Assembly: GCF_009363615.1 (NCBI RefSeq)
Contig: NZ_CP045384.1
Span: 2,850,501-2,914,500 of the forward strand
Length of the DNA stretch: 64,000 nt
DNA from: Ruegeria sp. THAF33
GTDB lineage: Bacteria; Pseudomonadota; Alphaproteobacteria; Rhodobacterales; Rhodobacteraceae
Reading direction: 5' to 3'
The first letter of the stretch is position 1. Every line of letters begins with the position of its first letter. Of the stretch, positions 36,304 to 45,647 are shown one piece after another. Below the pieces are notes generated by a model that was not told the DNA's origin, ran no database searches, and saw only the letters and a list, made by a program, of their open reading frames with translations. The position numbers were made by a program, and so were the translations under genes.

Positions 36304-37043
36304 ATCAGCCCGGCCCGTTTGCGAATGTCTTCAAGCCGCAGCGAAATTTCAGTGCCAAGGAATTCATCGGCATCATCCGAGCACATCCACAACAGCGCCT
36401 GTGCGGGCCAGTCCGCGGGGATATGCACATCCCAGTCCAGCTGACTGACTGGATTTATGCCGCTGGCCTTGATCGACCGCTGCATATCGGTGGCCACCGT
36501 CCCCGGTGACAGGCCCATGGCGCGAATACCATTATGGGCTTCTTCCAGATGCAGACATTCCGTGAGCATCTTGGCCCCGGCCTTCGAGGCGCAATAATGG
36601 CTCCAGGCTTCGACCGGGTTCGATGCTGCACCGGACGAGATCGTCAGAATGCTCCCTCCTCCCGCAGCCCGCATCACCGGCAACGCCGCGCGCATCCCGT
36701 AGAAAATACCTTTCAGGTTGATGTCGATGGCCTTGCTCCACGCCTCGGTGTCAGCATTCGAGAGATGAAAGATCGGATCGATCACACCCGCGTTGCCGAT
36801 CAGAACATCCAACCCACCGAACCGGTCCACGCATGTGGCCACGGCTTGTTCCACCTGCGCGAAATCGCTGACGTCACAGGCCAATGCGATGGCCTGATCG
36901 CCCAATGCGGCCGCCAGAGCGTCAATCTGGTCCTTGCTGCGAGCCACCAATGCGACATTGGCGCCGGCTGCGGCAAAAACGCGCCCTGCCTCGGCCCCAA
37001 TTCCTCGGCTGGCCCCGGTTATGAGAACAGTTTTTCCCTGCAT
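36300..37043 (-). CDS. SDR-family oxidoreductase
   Basis: A 247-residue classical short-chain dehydrogenase. Cofactor motif VLITGASRGIGAEAGRVF, NAG in VLIGNAGVIDP, and the catalytic set: Ser in LTISSGAASNP, Tyr and Lys in WSHYCASKAGAKML. NAD(P) preference is not certain. ATG 37043 follows GAGGAAGG. It is the first gene of a three-gene ATGA-coupled operon with the enoyl-CoA hydratase and VOC proteins, which suggests one short catabolic route. Confidence 0.93.
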   Translation of the reverse strand: MQGKTVLITGASRGIGAEAGRVFAAAGANVALVARSKDQIDALAAALGDQAIALACDVSDFAQVEQAVATCVDRFGGLDVLIGNAGVIDPIFHLSNADTEAWSKAIDINLKGIFYGMRAALPVMRAAGGGSILTISSGAASNPVEAWSHYCASKAGAKMLTECLHLEEAHNGIRAMGLSPGTVATDMQRSIKASGINPVSQLDWDVHIPADWPAQALLWMCSDDADEFLGTEISLRLEDIRKRAGLI

Positions 37044-37183
37044 TTGCCCTTCCTCACGCATTGTAATCTCTGTCGGCTACAGCCGTAGCGCGTAAACGGG
37101 GAAAGGGTCCAGCCCTTGCCCCCTTGACGATACCCGCCACAAAACCGACCATGCGCCACAAATTGATCAAGAAGGGTTACCTT

Positions 37184-38698
37184 ATGTCCGTTTTCCTTCG
37201 CCGCAGCTGCGGCGCTGCCCTGGCTTATGCCGTTGCCACCCAAGGGGCGTTTGCCGATCTGTCGGCCGATGACGTCTGGTCCGATTGGCAGAGCTATTTC
37301 ACCTCGATGGGTTACACCGTCACAGGAGACGAAAGCACCTCGGGCGACGTCACCACGATTTCCAACATAACACTTTCAGTGGCCCTTCCCGAAGAGGACG
37401 GACGGTTTCAGATGGTCATGCCGGAAATGACACTGACCGAAAATGGTGACGGGACCGTTACCATTGACCTGCCGGAAAGCTTTCCCATGGAAATCACCGG
37501 TCAGGCCGAAGACGAAAACTTCGCAGCCACTGTCACCTATTCCCACAACCAACTGAAAATGGTCGTGTCAGGCACACCGGACGACATGACCTATGACTAC
37601 AAGGCTGACAATCTGGGCGTGAAACTGGATTCGATTGAGGTCGATGGTGAGACTCTGCCCAAGGATGTGTTTGGCATCGATGTCCAAGCAAGCGATCTGT
37701 CCGGCAGCTCGCGGATGCAGATCGGTGACAATCGGAACATCAGCCAGACGTTCAACGCAGCCACGTTAACTTATGATCTGAACTTTCAGGATCCTGAAAG
37801 CGGCGAAAACGGGTTGATCAACGGTCAACTCGATCAACTGGCATTTGAGGGCAACAATGTGGTCCCGCCGGATTTTGACTTTTCGGACCCAGAAGCCTTT
37901 TACAAAGCCGGTTTTTCGTTTGACGGCACCTTCACCTATGCCGCGGGCAGCACGGATCTGAGCGGGACCAGCGAAGGTCAGGCGTTCTCGATGAACAGCA
38001 CGTCCGAAGGCGGGCGTTTTGCAGCCAGCATCGATGCAGAGCGTATCGTCTATGACATTGACCAGAACAGCACGAAGATGGCCGTTACCACGGCGGGCCT
38101 GCCGTTCCCGATCGAACTTTCGATGGCCAAGGCGGGCCTGAACTTCGAATTCCCCATCCAGCAATCGGACGAGGTTCAACCCTTCGGCTTTGGGCTGAAC
38201 CTGACCGATTTCACCATGTCGGACATATTGTGGGGCATTTTCGATCCTGCGGGCGCGTTGCCGCGTGATCCGGCGACGATTGCGCTGGATGCGACAGGAA
38301 CCGCGAAAGTGCTGATGAATATCTTCGATCCTGAAATCGACGTCGAATCCGACGAAGCCCCGGGGGAATTGCACTCGCTGAAGATCAACGAACTGCTGGT
38401 TTCGTTGGTTGGCGCCAAACTGACCGGTGACGGTGATTTTGCTTTCGACAACACCAATACCGAAGAGTTTGATGGCCTGCCCAGCCCAAGCGGCGTGGCG
38501 AACCTTCAGCTGGTTGGCGCCAACCAGTTGATCGACACCCTGATCGGAATGGGAATCATCTCGGACGAAGACGCGCTGGGTGCCCGCATGATGATGGGTC
38601 TGATGGCAGTTCCGGGCGAAGAACCGGACACTTTGAACTCGAAGATCGAGTTCACCGAAGACGGCCAGATCCTGGCGAATGGTCAGCGTATCAAGTGA
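37184..38698 (+). CDS. DUF2125 exported protein
   Basis: A 504-residue predicted periplasmic protein. The N-terminus MSVFLRRSCGAALAYAVATQ leads to a signal cleavage near AFA-DLSADDV. The rest is acidic, beta-rich and without Cys, with repeated short strands such as TLTENGDGTVTIDLPESFP. It belongs to DUF2125, an alphaproteobacterial family with no proven function; its long repeated-strand look recalls lipid-transfer or barrel-assembly helper proteins, which is only a guess. AAGAAGGG is the ribosome site. A terminator follows. Confidence 0.85.
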   Translation: MSVFLRRSCGAALAYAVATQGAFADLSADDVWSDWQSYFTSMGYTVTGDESTSGDVTTISNITLSVALPEEDGRFQMVMPEMTLTENGDGTVTIDLPESFPMEITGQAEDENFAATVTYSHNQLKMVVSGTPDDMTYDYKADNLGVKLDSIEVDGETLPKDVFGIDVQASDLSGSSRMQIGDNRNISQTFNAATLTYDLNFQDPESGENGLINGQLDQLAFEGNNVVPPDFDFSDPEAFYKAGFSFDGTFTYAAGSTDLSGTSEGQAFSMNSTSEGGRFAASIDAERIVYDIDQNSTKMAVTTAGLPFPIELSMAKAGLNFEFPIQQSDEVQPFGFGLNLTDFTMSDILWGIFDPAGALPRDPATIALDATGTAKVLMNIFDPEIDVESDEAPGELHSLKINELLVSLVGAKLTGDGDFAFDNTNTEEFDGLPSPSGVANLQLVGANQLIDTLIGMGIISDEDALGARMMMGLMAVPGEEPDTLNSKIEFTEDGQILANGQRIK

Positions 38699-38708
38699 CA
38701 ATCAACGG

Positions 38709-38738
38709 AAAGGGCCGCGCAACATGCGGCCCTTTCTC
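38709..38738 (+). terminator. Terminator of the DUF2125 gene
   Basis: AAAGGGCCGC (38709-38718) pairs with GCGGCCCTTT (38726-38735) around a 7-nt loop, ending in CCTTTCTCT, 11 nt after the stop codon. Confidence 0.85.
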
Positions 38739-38870
38739 TGTCCTGCCAACCCCTGCCCAAACCTCTGAAACGGCACGGGTTCACCGCGATCCTCAACGCA
38801 CAATCTGGTCACAGGTCTTGCGAGACGGGCGGTCCAAGGCTAGGTCCTTGGCAATCAACCCGGAGGCCTC

Positions 38871-40217
38871 ATGACCTGCTCACCAGAAGAAATCAGCCAT
38901 CACTTGCTTGACGTGGCCCGCAAGGCAGGCGCGGACGCGGCGGATGCCATCGTTATCGACGGATCCTCTGTTTCCGTCGAAGTGCGGGGCGGCGCGCTGG
39001 AACATGCCGAACGCTCGGAAGGGACTGATTTGGGATTGCGGGTGTTTCTGGGCAAACGATCCGCCATTGTGTCCAGTTCCGACAGCCGCCCTGAAACCCT
39101 GCGCGCCATGGCGGAACGAGCTGTCGCGATGGCCAGGGAGGCCCCCGAAGATCCGTTTTCCGGACTGGCTGACAAGGACCAGCTGGTCACAGACTGGGAC
39201 ATAGAGTCACTGGAACTGTCAGACCCCGCCCCGGCCCCGTCTGCCGAAGCCCTGATGCAGGATGCTCTGACGGCCGAGGCCGCAGCGCTGGCCGTCGCCG
39301 GTGTCACCCAGGTGTCGGATGCGGCCGCAAGTTACGGGACCCACCATGTGCATCTGGCCGCGACAAACGGGTTCACCGGCGGATACGCGCGCAGCAGCAG
39401 GTCGGTTTCCTGTGTTGCGATCTCGGGCGAAGGCACCGGGATGGAACGGGACTATGACGGCGACAGCCGGACGTTCCAATCCGACCTGCGCAGCGCGGAA
39501 GAAATCGGGCGCACAGCAGGCGAACGCGCCGTGCAACAGGTTGGTGCGCGCAAACCTGTGACGGGAAGTTTTCCGGTGCTCTTCGACGAACGGATCTCGT
39601 CTTCGCTCATCGGCCACCTTCTGGCCGCCAGCAATGGCGCGGCGATCGCACGGGGCGCATCCTGGCTCAAGGATTGTTTGGGGCAGGACGTTCTGCCCGC
39701 GCACCTGTCCCTGATCGAAGACCCGCACCGCCCGCGCATTTCGGGCTCGCGTCCCTTTGATGCCGAGGGTCTGCCGACACAACGCCGGGCAATCGTGGAA
39801 AACGGCGTTCTGACCGGCTGGACGTTGGACCTGTCAAGCGGGCGAAAACTGGATATGGTGTCCACGGGAAATGCCGCTCGTGGGGTCTCGGGCCCGCCAT
39901 CGCCCAGCAACTGGAACCTGAGCCTGACACAAGGTGACCAAAGCCGCGCCGACCTGCTGCGCGATATGGGGACCGGGTTGCTGGTCACATCCATGATCGG
40001 ATCGACGATCAACCCCAATACCGGTGACTATTCAAGGGGTGCATCGGGCTTCTGGGTCGAGAATGGCGAGATCACGCATCCGGTCAATGAATGCACCATC
40101 GCAGGCAATCTGCGGGACATGCTGCGCCGGATCATCCCGGCGAACGATGCCCGCCCATACCTGTCGCGCGTGGTTCCGTCGCTTCTGATCGAAGGAATGA
40201 CACTTGCCGGCAACTGA
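38871..40217 (+). CDS. pmbA: PmbA/TldE-family metallopeptidase-complex protein
   Basis: A 448-residue member of the TldD/PmbA family. In E. coli TldD-TldE degrades unfolded peptides and matures microcin B17; the PmbA (TldE) half lacks the zinc motif, as here. Features: DLGLRVFLGKRSAIVSSS, a middle TGSFPVLFDERISSSLIGHL, and GFWVENGEITHPVNECTIAG near the C-terminus. GGAGG precedes the ATG. It leads an envelope cluster: the IMPase-like gene starts inside its 3' end. Confidence 0.92.
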   Translation: MTCSPEEISHHLLDVARKAGADAADAIVIDGSSVSVEVRGGALEHAERSEGTDLGLRVFLGKRSAIVSSSDSRPETLRAMAERAVAMAREAPEDPFSGLADKDQLVTDWDIESLELSDPAPAPSAEALMQDALTAEAAALAVAGVTQVSDAAASYGTHHVHLAATNGFTGGYARSSRSVSCVAISGEGTGMERDYDGDSRTFQSDLRSAEEIGRTAGERAVQQVGARKPVTGSFPVLFDERISSSLIGHLLAASNGAAIARGASWLKDCLGQDVLPAHLSLIEDPHRPRISGSRPFDAEGLPTQRRAIVENGVLTGWTLDLSSGRKLDMVSTGNAARGVSGPPSPSNWNLSLTQGDQSRADLLRDMGTGLLVTSMIGSTINPNTGDYSRGASGFWVENGEITHPVNECTIAGNLRDMLRRIIPANDARPYLSRVVPSLLIEGMTLAGN

Positions 40218-41004
40218 TCTGCCCCTGCTGATCGAGGCGGCGCTGGAGGCCGGCAAGATCGCCACGCGCTATTCCGGCACGCAAGCACAGCGCTGGGACA
40301 AACCCGATGGCGCCGGCCCAGTGACCGAGGCAGATCTTGCCGTGAACACGATGCTGGAGGAGCGGTTGTGTTCGGTGCGACCGGGCTATGGCTGGCTAAG
40401 TGAGGAATCCGAGGATTCCACCGACCGGCTGGACCGTAACAGCACTTTCATCATCGACCCGATCGACGGCACCCGGAGCTTTGCAGAAGGCGCGCGCACC
40501 TGGGCACATTCCATAGCCGTCGCCGATAACGGCGTGGTGACGGCGGCGGTCATTTACCTGCCGATGCGGGATTTGCTGTACACGGCGGCACAGGGTCAGG
40601 GCGCCACTCTCAATGGTAAGACGATCACGACCTCGGATACCGCAGAGCTTTTGCAATCAGAAATTCTGGCCGCCAAGCCAAATCTTGACGCTCGGCACTG
40701 GCGCGACGCGCAGGCGCCAGATTTCGAACGCGCGTATCGCCCGTCACTTGCCTATCGCATGGCTTTGGTTGCGCAGGGTCGGTTCGATGGCATGCTGACC
40801 CTGCGCCCCAGTTGGGAATGGGATATTGCCGCCGGCGACCTGATCATCCGAGAGGCCGGCGGCGTGTGTTCCGACCGTACGGGTCAACGGCTGATCTTCA
40901 ACAATATGCATCCCAGGTTGAACGGCGTGATCGCCGCCAGCGCCTCGATTCATCAGCAACTGTCGGCACTGCTGGATCCGGCCGGGCCGGGAATCGGAAC
41001 ATGA
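40204..41004 (+). CDS. Inositol-monophosphatase family phosphatase (CysQ-like)
   Basis: A 266-residue Mg-dependent phosphatase. Metal motifs: WLSEESEDS (E), DPIDGTRSFAEG (D-x-I-D-G-T) and WEWDIAAGDLIIREAGG. These fit 3'(2'),5'-bisphosphate nucleotidase (CysQ) or inositol monophosphatase; the neighbours (LPS genes) do not decide. The start is TTG, 14 nt inside pmbA, and the stop overlaps the next ATG (ATGA). Confidence 0.88.
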   Translation: MPATDLPLLIEAALEAGKIATRYSGTQAQRWDKPDGAGPVTEADLAVNTMLEERLCSVRPGYGWLSEESEDSTDRLDRNSTFIIDPIDGTRSFAEGARTWAHSIAVADNGVVTAAVIYLPMRDLLYTAAQGQGATLNGKTITTSDTAELLQSEILAAKPNLDARHWRDAQAPDFERAYRPSLAYRMALVAQGRFDGMLTLRPSWEWDIAAGDLIIREAGGVCSDRTGQRLIFNNMHPRLNGVIAASASIHQQLSALLDPAGPGIGT

Positions 41005-42239
41005 GCAAACCGCGCTCACTCAGCCTGGCCGCCTACAGGGTGTTGTCATGGGGGTTGCGCAACGGGGTTGCGCCGCAATCCAACCCGCCGCGCCCCGAAG
41101 GTGAGTTGCTATGGATCCATGTTGCCACACCGGATCGGCTGCGGGCTGTGACCGACTTCTGCCGTCGGCTGTCGCAGGTCAGGGCCAAGCTGAATTTCCT
41201 GCTGACAGCCCCCCCGGATGAGGATCTGTCCAACTGGCCGGACAGCAGGTTCCCTTTGATCAACCTGCCACAGGAACAGAGTGGCGCCGCCCGCGAGTTT
41301 ATCGAATACTGGCGTCCGAACATGGGGTTGTGGGTCGGTGGCGATCTGATGCCCAACATTGTCACGCGCGCTGACGAACAGGCGATCCCGCTGGTCCTGT
41401 TCGACGCCCAATTCAGCGTCACACTGTCCCGGAACGCCCGTTGGTTGCCGGACATCACGCGGGTGACCTTTGACTGTTTCCGCAAGATTCTCACGCCATC
41501 CGCCGAGACGGCTCGACAGATCCGCCGCCTCGGAATCCAATCCGGAAAAGTTGCGGAATCACCGCCTTTGCGGATCAGCCCCAACCCCCGGCCCTGGCCA
41601 GAAGACGAACTTATCGAGACCACTCATACACTTGCCGGGCGTCCGGTTTGGCTGGCAGCATGGGTTCAGGACAAGGAATTCATCTCGGTTCTGACAGCCC
41701 ACCGTCAGGCGCTGCGGATGCTGCATCGGCTGGTTCTGGTGTTGCACGTGGCAAACGAGCCGGAAGTCTCGCCGCTGAGACGGCGGCTGGAATCGATGGA
41801 CCTGCGCTGCATCAACTGGGATGAAGGGGACATGATTGAAGACACCACTCAGGTCGTCCTGACATCGGACCCCGAAAACCTGGGCCTGTGGCATCGCATG
41901 GCACCAGTGACCTTCATGGGCAGCTCGCTGGAACGCGGCGCGGGCGGTCAGGACCCGTCCGAAGCAATCGCGCTGGGGTCTGCGATCATGTTCGGACCAT
42001 ATGTGCATCGCCATCAGGAATTCTATTCCAGCCTGCAACAGGTGAACGCCGCCAAAGAGGTTAAGACGGCAACCGAACTGGGCGACGCCGTTGTGCAGCT
42101 TCTGGCACCGGATCAAGCTGCCGGCATGGCGTTGGCTGGATGGCAGTTGTTGACCGAAGGCGCACCGCAGGCTGACGCCCTGATCGAAATGGTGCAGGAT
42201 ATTCTGGATCAGCGGAGTGCGGATCATGCGGGCACCTGA
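41001..42239 (+). CDS. KdtA/WaaA-like glycosyltransferase with altered catalytic motif
   Basis: A 412-residue GT-B protein of the 3-deoxy-manno-octulosonate transferase family, next to lpxK as usual for Kdo addition to lipid A. The N-terminal anchor/lead ([17 protein letters not shown]) and [13 protein letters not shown] fit WaaA. However, where WaaA has the SVGE motif with its catalytic Glu, this protein reads ATPDR (about 42-46). The C-terminal nucleotide-binding segment is partly kept: [20 protein letters not shown] and [13 protein letters not shown]. It may be a paralogue with another donor or acceptor, or inactive. It is ATGA-coupled to the IMPase-like gene. Confidence 0.75.
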   Translation: MSKPRSLSLAAYRVLSWGLRNGVAPQSNPPRPEGELLWIHVATPDRLRAVTDFCRRLSQVRAKLNFLLTAPPDEDLSNWPDSRFPLINLPQEQSGAAREFIEYWRPNMGLWVGGDLMPNIVTRADEQAIPLVLFDAQFSVTLSRNARWLPDITRVTFDCFRKILTPSAETARQIRRLGIQSGKVAESPPLRISPNPRPWPEDELIETTHTLAGRPVWLAAWVQDKEFISVLTAHRQALRMLHRLVLVLHVANEPEVSPLRRRLESMDLRCINWDEGDMIEDTTQVVLTSDPENLGLWHRMAPVTFMGSSLERGAGGQDPSEAIALGSAIMFGPYVHRHQEFYSSLQQVNAAKEVKTATELGDAVVQLLAPDQAAGMALAGWQLLTEGAPQADALIEMVQDILDQRSADHAGT

Positions 42240-43227
42240 TTTCTGGAACACGACCCCGGACCAACCGGATCTGAGGGCGCGCCTACTGACACCGTTGGGG
42301 CGCCTATATGCAGCGGCAACCGCCCGAAGGATCGCCTCGGAATCCGGCGAAAAGCCGGGTGTGCCCGTGATCTGTATCGGCAACCTCAATGCTGGTGGAA
42401 CCGGTAAAACACCAACGGTGATCTGGACCCTTGAACAGCTTCGAGGCGCCTGGCACGAACCACATGTCGTCACGCGGGGGCACGGAGGCTCTTTGGACGG
42501 GCCGGTGCAGGTTGATCCGGCCCGGCACACGGCTGCCGAAGTAGGAGACGAGCCGCTGCTTCTGGCGATGTTTGCCGAAGTCTGGGTTGCAAAGGACAGA
42601 GCGGCGGGCGCACGGGCCGCCGCAGCGGCGGGCGCCACGGTAATCGTGCTGGATGACGGGTTTCAAAACCCCTCGGTGGCCAAGGATTTCTCGATCATTG
42701 TTGTCGATGCTCAACGCGGGTTCGGAAACGGTTTGTGCCTGCCTGCCGGGCCACTGCGGGAACCGGTCGACATCGGGTTGAAACGGGCCGACCTTGTGTT
42801 GTCTCTGGGCGATGAGGCCGCGCAAATGGCTTTCACCGCTCAGTGGGGCGACAAGTTGTCCGTTCCCCATGTCACCGGAGCAATCGAGCCCCTGCAAACC
42901 GGCATGGACTGGACCGGCACACGCGCTTTGGCATTTGCCGGGATCGGCCACCCCGAGAAGTTCTTCAAAACCCTGCGGCAGCTGGGCGTAGACCTGGTCC
43001 GCGCCGAAGCCCTGGACGATCACCAGCCTCTGACTCAGGCACTGATGGCCCGTCTGGAAAACGAGGCGCGCCAACTGGGTGCTCAGATGATAACGACCGA
43101 GAAAGATGCCGTACGTCTGCCCCCGGCTTTTCGGAGCAAAGTGATCACTCTGCCGGTGCGTCTGCGAGTCGGCGAAACTGACAAGGTCCGCGACATGCTG
43201 CTGAAGGCAGCACCTGCACCACAATAG
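42226..43227 (+). CDS. lpxK: Tetraacyldisaccharide 4'-kinase
   Basis: A 333-residue membrane-associated kinase that adds the 4'-phosphate to lipid A precursor. The Walker A is in [18 protein letters not shown] (about 50-65), with RGHGGSL and [16 protein letters not shown] following, all diagnostic. ATG 42226 has GGAG ahead and lies 14 nt inside the KdtA-like gene. It ends the pmbA-lpxK cluster and converges with dsbA across a hairpin. Confidence 0.95.
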   Translation: MRAPDFWNTTPDQPDLRARLLTPLGRLYAAATARRIASESGEKPGVPVICIGNLNAGGTGKTPTVIWTLEQLRGAWHEPHVVTRGHGGSLDGPVQVDPARHTAAEVGDEPLLLAMFAEVWVAKDRAAGARAAAAAGATVIVLDDGFQNPSVAKDFSIIVVDAQRGFGNGLCLPAGPLREPVDIGLKRADLVLSLGDEAAQMAFTAQWGDKLSVPHVTGAIEPLQTGMDWTGTRALAFAGIGHPEKFFKTLRQLGVDLVRAEALDDHQPLTQALMARLENEARQLGAQMITTEKDAVRLPPAFRSKVITLPVRLRVGETDKVRDMLLKAAPAPQ

Positions 43228-43229
43228 GC

Positions 43230-43256
43230 CCGGTCGGCCCACGCAGGGCCAACCGG
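43230..43256. terminator. Hairpin between convergent lpxK and dsbA-like genes
   Basis: CCGGTCGGCCC and GGGCCAACCGG form an 11-bp stem with one mismatch around ACGCA. It lies right after lpxK and 10 nt from the stop of the dsbA-like gene. No long T-run follows on either strand, so its strength as a terminator is unsure. Confidence 0.6.
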
Positions 43257-43266
43257 AAAAGGGTGT

Positions 43267-43929
43267 TTAGCCACCCAGTTCGTCTTCGATCAGCTTTTTG
43301 AAGTCAGCGTAGGACTGGTTGTCGACCTTCTTGCCGTTCACCACAAATGATGGCGTCGCCTGGATGCCATCACGCTCGGCGTTTTCCTGATACCACGCAG
43401 CCAATGTCCGCGCCTTGGTACCGTCTTGCAGGCAAGCCTCAAGCTGATCGCCATCGATGCCGGCCAAACGACCGATTTTGCGCAGCTCGTCCACGATCTC
43501 GGCCGGACCACCTGCGCGTGTCCATTCTGCCTGCCCTTCATAGATCAGGTCTGTGATACCGAAGAACTTTTCGGGGCCAGCGCAGCGTGCAACCATCGAT
43601 GCCCAAAGGCCGTAGCGGTCAAAATACACCTCACGATAGGTAAACTTTACCTTGCCGGTGTCGATGAAGTCTTTCTTGAGTTGTTTGAAGGCGCCCTGAT
43701 GGAAACTCGCGCAATGCGGGCAGGTATAGGAGGCATATTCGATGATTTCGACAGGTGCATCCTCGGCGCCCAGCACCATTTCGACGATCGTCGAAGTATC
43801 CAGGTCCGCCTCCTGCGCTGCGGCGGCACTGACCAGTGGAACGGTGACATTGGTGTTCGACCCTGTCAGCCAATAGCCGCCAGCGGCCACGGCGACGGCC
43901 GCACAGATTACGGTTGCAATACGGCTCAT
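43267..43929 (-). CDS. DsbA-family thioredoxin-fold protein
   Basis: A 220-residue exported protein with an uncleaved or weakly cleaved N-terminal segment (MSRIATVICAAVAVAAGGYW) and a thioredoxin/DsbA fold. Active site C70-PH-C73 in YASYTCPHCASFHQG, with the helical insertion and cis-Pro in IQATPSFVVNGKKV. The CPHC pair matches oxidising DsbA enzymes that introduce disulfides into exported proteins. No dsbB is adjacent. It follows the DUF721 gene by 13 nt, a common pair in this group. Confidence 0.92.
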   Translation of the reverse strand: MSRIATVICAAVAVAAGGYWLTGSNTNVTVPLVSAAAAQEADLDTSTIVEMVLGAEDAPVEIIEYASYTCPHCASFHQGAFKQLKKDFIDTGKVKFTYREVYFDRYGLWASMVARCAGPEKFFGITDLIYEGQAEWTRAGGPAEIVDELRKIGRLAGIDGDQLEACLQDGTKARTLAAWYQENAERDGIQATPSFVVNGKKVDNQSYADFKKLIEDELGG

Positions 43930-43942
43930 TTTCAGCCCTTTC

Positions 43943-44449
43943 TCAGCGTTTCTGTTTGGATAAAACGTTGCGCCCGAGACGTTCAAGAGCCGCGCGCAAA
44001 TCTTCATCATGTACATCGCGTGACATTTTGTCGGCCTCGGTGGCAATGTCAGGCGCAATCTGGGGTTTGGCTTGCTTCGGCTTGTGGTCGAAACTGGCCT
44101 GCCCCTCGGCAAATCCGGTCGGAGCGGTCTGGGTGATACGGACACGGCTGATGGCGTTATAGCCATAGACCGCGTTTACCTTGCCGCGCAGCTGTTCCTT
44201 CTGCATTTCCAGCATCGGAGCCTGTGGCCCGGTCGTCAACACGGTCAGGGTGGCACCAAATCCGCCCTTGCCATAACCCACTTTGACCGGGCGCGCGATG
44301 GCGGCGGTTTCCTGGCCGACAATCTCGGCCCAGTGGGTCAAAAGCCGTGACACGGCAAACCCCCGGCTTTCCCCGGCGCGCCGGATCTGATCGTTCAGCA
44401 AGGATGCGGTGCGTTTGAACCCGCGGGTCGAAGAACGTCTGCGTTGCAT
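43943..44449 (-). CDS. DUF721 (DciA-like) protein
   Basis: A 168-residue protein of the DUF721 family. The family hallmark region is LLTHWAEIVGQETAAIARPVKV followed by GATLTVLTTGPQAPMLEMQK (each given here in part). DciA, a DUF721 member, loads the replicative helicase DnaB in bacteria lacking DnaC, so that role is plausible for this protein too. The tail (RAALERLGRNVLSKQKR) is basic. It is coupled to the dsbA-like gene and diverges from mutY by 81 nt. Confidence 0.85.
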   Translation of the reverse strand: MQRRRSSTRGFKRTASLLNDQIRRAGESRGFAVSRLLTHWAEIVGQETAAIARPVKVGYGKGGFGATLTVLTTGPQAPMLEMQKEQLRGKVNAVYGYNAISRVRITQTAPTGFAEGQASFDHKPKQAKPQIAPDIATEADKMSRDVHDEDLRAALERLGRNVLSKQKR

Positions 44450-44530
44450 CTGGTTTCCTGCTCCTACACCTCTATTGTACTGGGCAGACCACCATGTGCC
44501 AGCGAAACCCGACCGGGAGTTGAATAAAAC

Positions 44531-45586
44531 TTGCGTGACTCTGCTGAAATCATCGTCAGTGATGCGTTGCTGGAATGGTACGACCGCCACGCCCGCGAAA
44601 TGCCATGGCGCATCGGTCCGGCAGATCGCGCCGCCGGGATGCGCCCCGACCCCTATCGGGTCTGGCTGTCCGAAGTGATGTTGCAGCAAACTACAGTTGC
44701 CGCCGTTCGCGACTATTTCCTGCGCTTCACCACCCGCTGGCCCACGGTTCAGGCTCTGGCCGCCGCACCCGACGATCAGGTCATGGGGGAATGGGCCGGG
44801 CTTGGCTATTACGCCCGCGCCCGCAATCTTTTGAAATGCGCCCGTGCCGTCACGCAGGACTACGATGGCCGGTTTCCCGACAGCTTAGAAGCGCTGCTGA
44901 ACCTACCCGGCATAGGCCCCTATACCGCCGCAGCGATCTCGGCCATAGCGTTTGATCGGCCTGAAACCGTGCTGGACGGAAACGTCGAGCGTGTCATGGC
45001 CCGGCTCCATGACATTCACGATCCGCTACCCGGGTCCAAACCCCTGCTGAAGGAAAAGGCGTCGGCCCTGACCCCGGCCATACGTCCGGGCGATTACGCG
45101 CAGGCCGTCATGGATTTGGGGGCAACCATCTGCACGCCGAAGTCGCCGGCATGTGGCATTTGCCCCCTGCGTGACCCCTGTCAGAGCCGCGTCGCAGGCA
45201 CCCAAGCCGACCTGCCACGAAAAACACCCAAAAAGCCCAAACCCACGCGCTATGGGCACGTGTATGTTGCGCAAAGCGCAGACGGGGCCATGGTGCTGGA
45301 ACGCCGGCCTGACAAAGGTTTGCTGGGCGGAATGCTGGGCTGGCCCGGATCAGAGTGGAACGATGCCCCGGCCGAACGGCCTCCATTCCCTGCGAATTGG
45401 ACGATGTTGCCGGGCGAAGTGCGCCATACGTTTACGCATTTCCACCTGATTTTGCGGATCTGGACCACAGATGCCGCCGATCACGACATACCCGAACATC
45501 TGACAGTTGTAGACAAACACAGCTTCAGGCCCGGCGACCTGCCAACCGTGATGCGCAAGGCCTATGATCTTTGGCGAGGACAATAA
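44531..45586 (+). CDS. mutY: A/G-specific adenine DNA glycosylase
   Basis: A 351-residue base-excision enzyme removing A opposite 8-oxoG. E48 in WLSEVMLQQT, HhH motif LPGIGPYTAAAI, catalytic D149 in VLDGNVERV, and the 4Fe-4S ligands C201, C208, C211 and C217. The C-terminal NUDIX-like domain (RYGHVYVAQSADGAMVLERR) recognises 8-oxoG. The start is TTG; a later in-frame ATG would remove the N-terminal helix. The alkB gene follows by 61 nt. Confidence 0.95.
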   Translation: MRDSAEIIVSDALLEWYDRHAREMPWRIGPADRAAGMRPDPYRVWLSEVMLQQTTVAAVRDYFLRFTTRWPTVQALAAAPDDQVMGEWAGLGYYARARNLLKCARAVTQDYDGRFPDSLEALLNLPGIGPYTAAAISAIAFDRPETVLDGNVERVMARLHDIHDPLPGSKPLLKEKASALTPAIRPGDYAQAVMDLGATICTPKSPACGICPLRDPCQSRVAGTQADLPRKTPKKPKPTRYGHVYVAQSADGAMVLERRPDKGLLGGMLGWPGSEWNDAPAERPPFPANWTMLPGEVRHTFTHFHLILRIWTTDAADHDIPEHLTVVDKHSFRPGDLPTVMRKAYDLWRGQ

Positions 45587-45623
45587 GTCCGCTGTGCAAG
45601 TCTTCGGGCCATGGCTAGGATAT

Positions 45624-45639
45624 CTCCGTAAAGTCGGAG
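45624..45639 (+). promoter_or_regulatory. Short hairpin covering the ribosome site of alkB
   Basis: CTCCG (45624-45628) pairs with CGGAG (45635-45639) around TAAAGT. The right arm contains GGAG, the ribosome site 8 nt before the alkB ATG. It could reduce translation at low temperature or until bound; the stem is only 5 bp. Confidence 0.35.
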
Positions 45640-45647
45640 CAGAAAAG

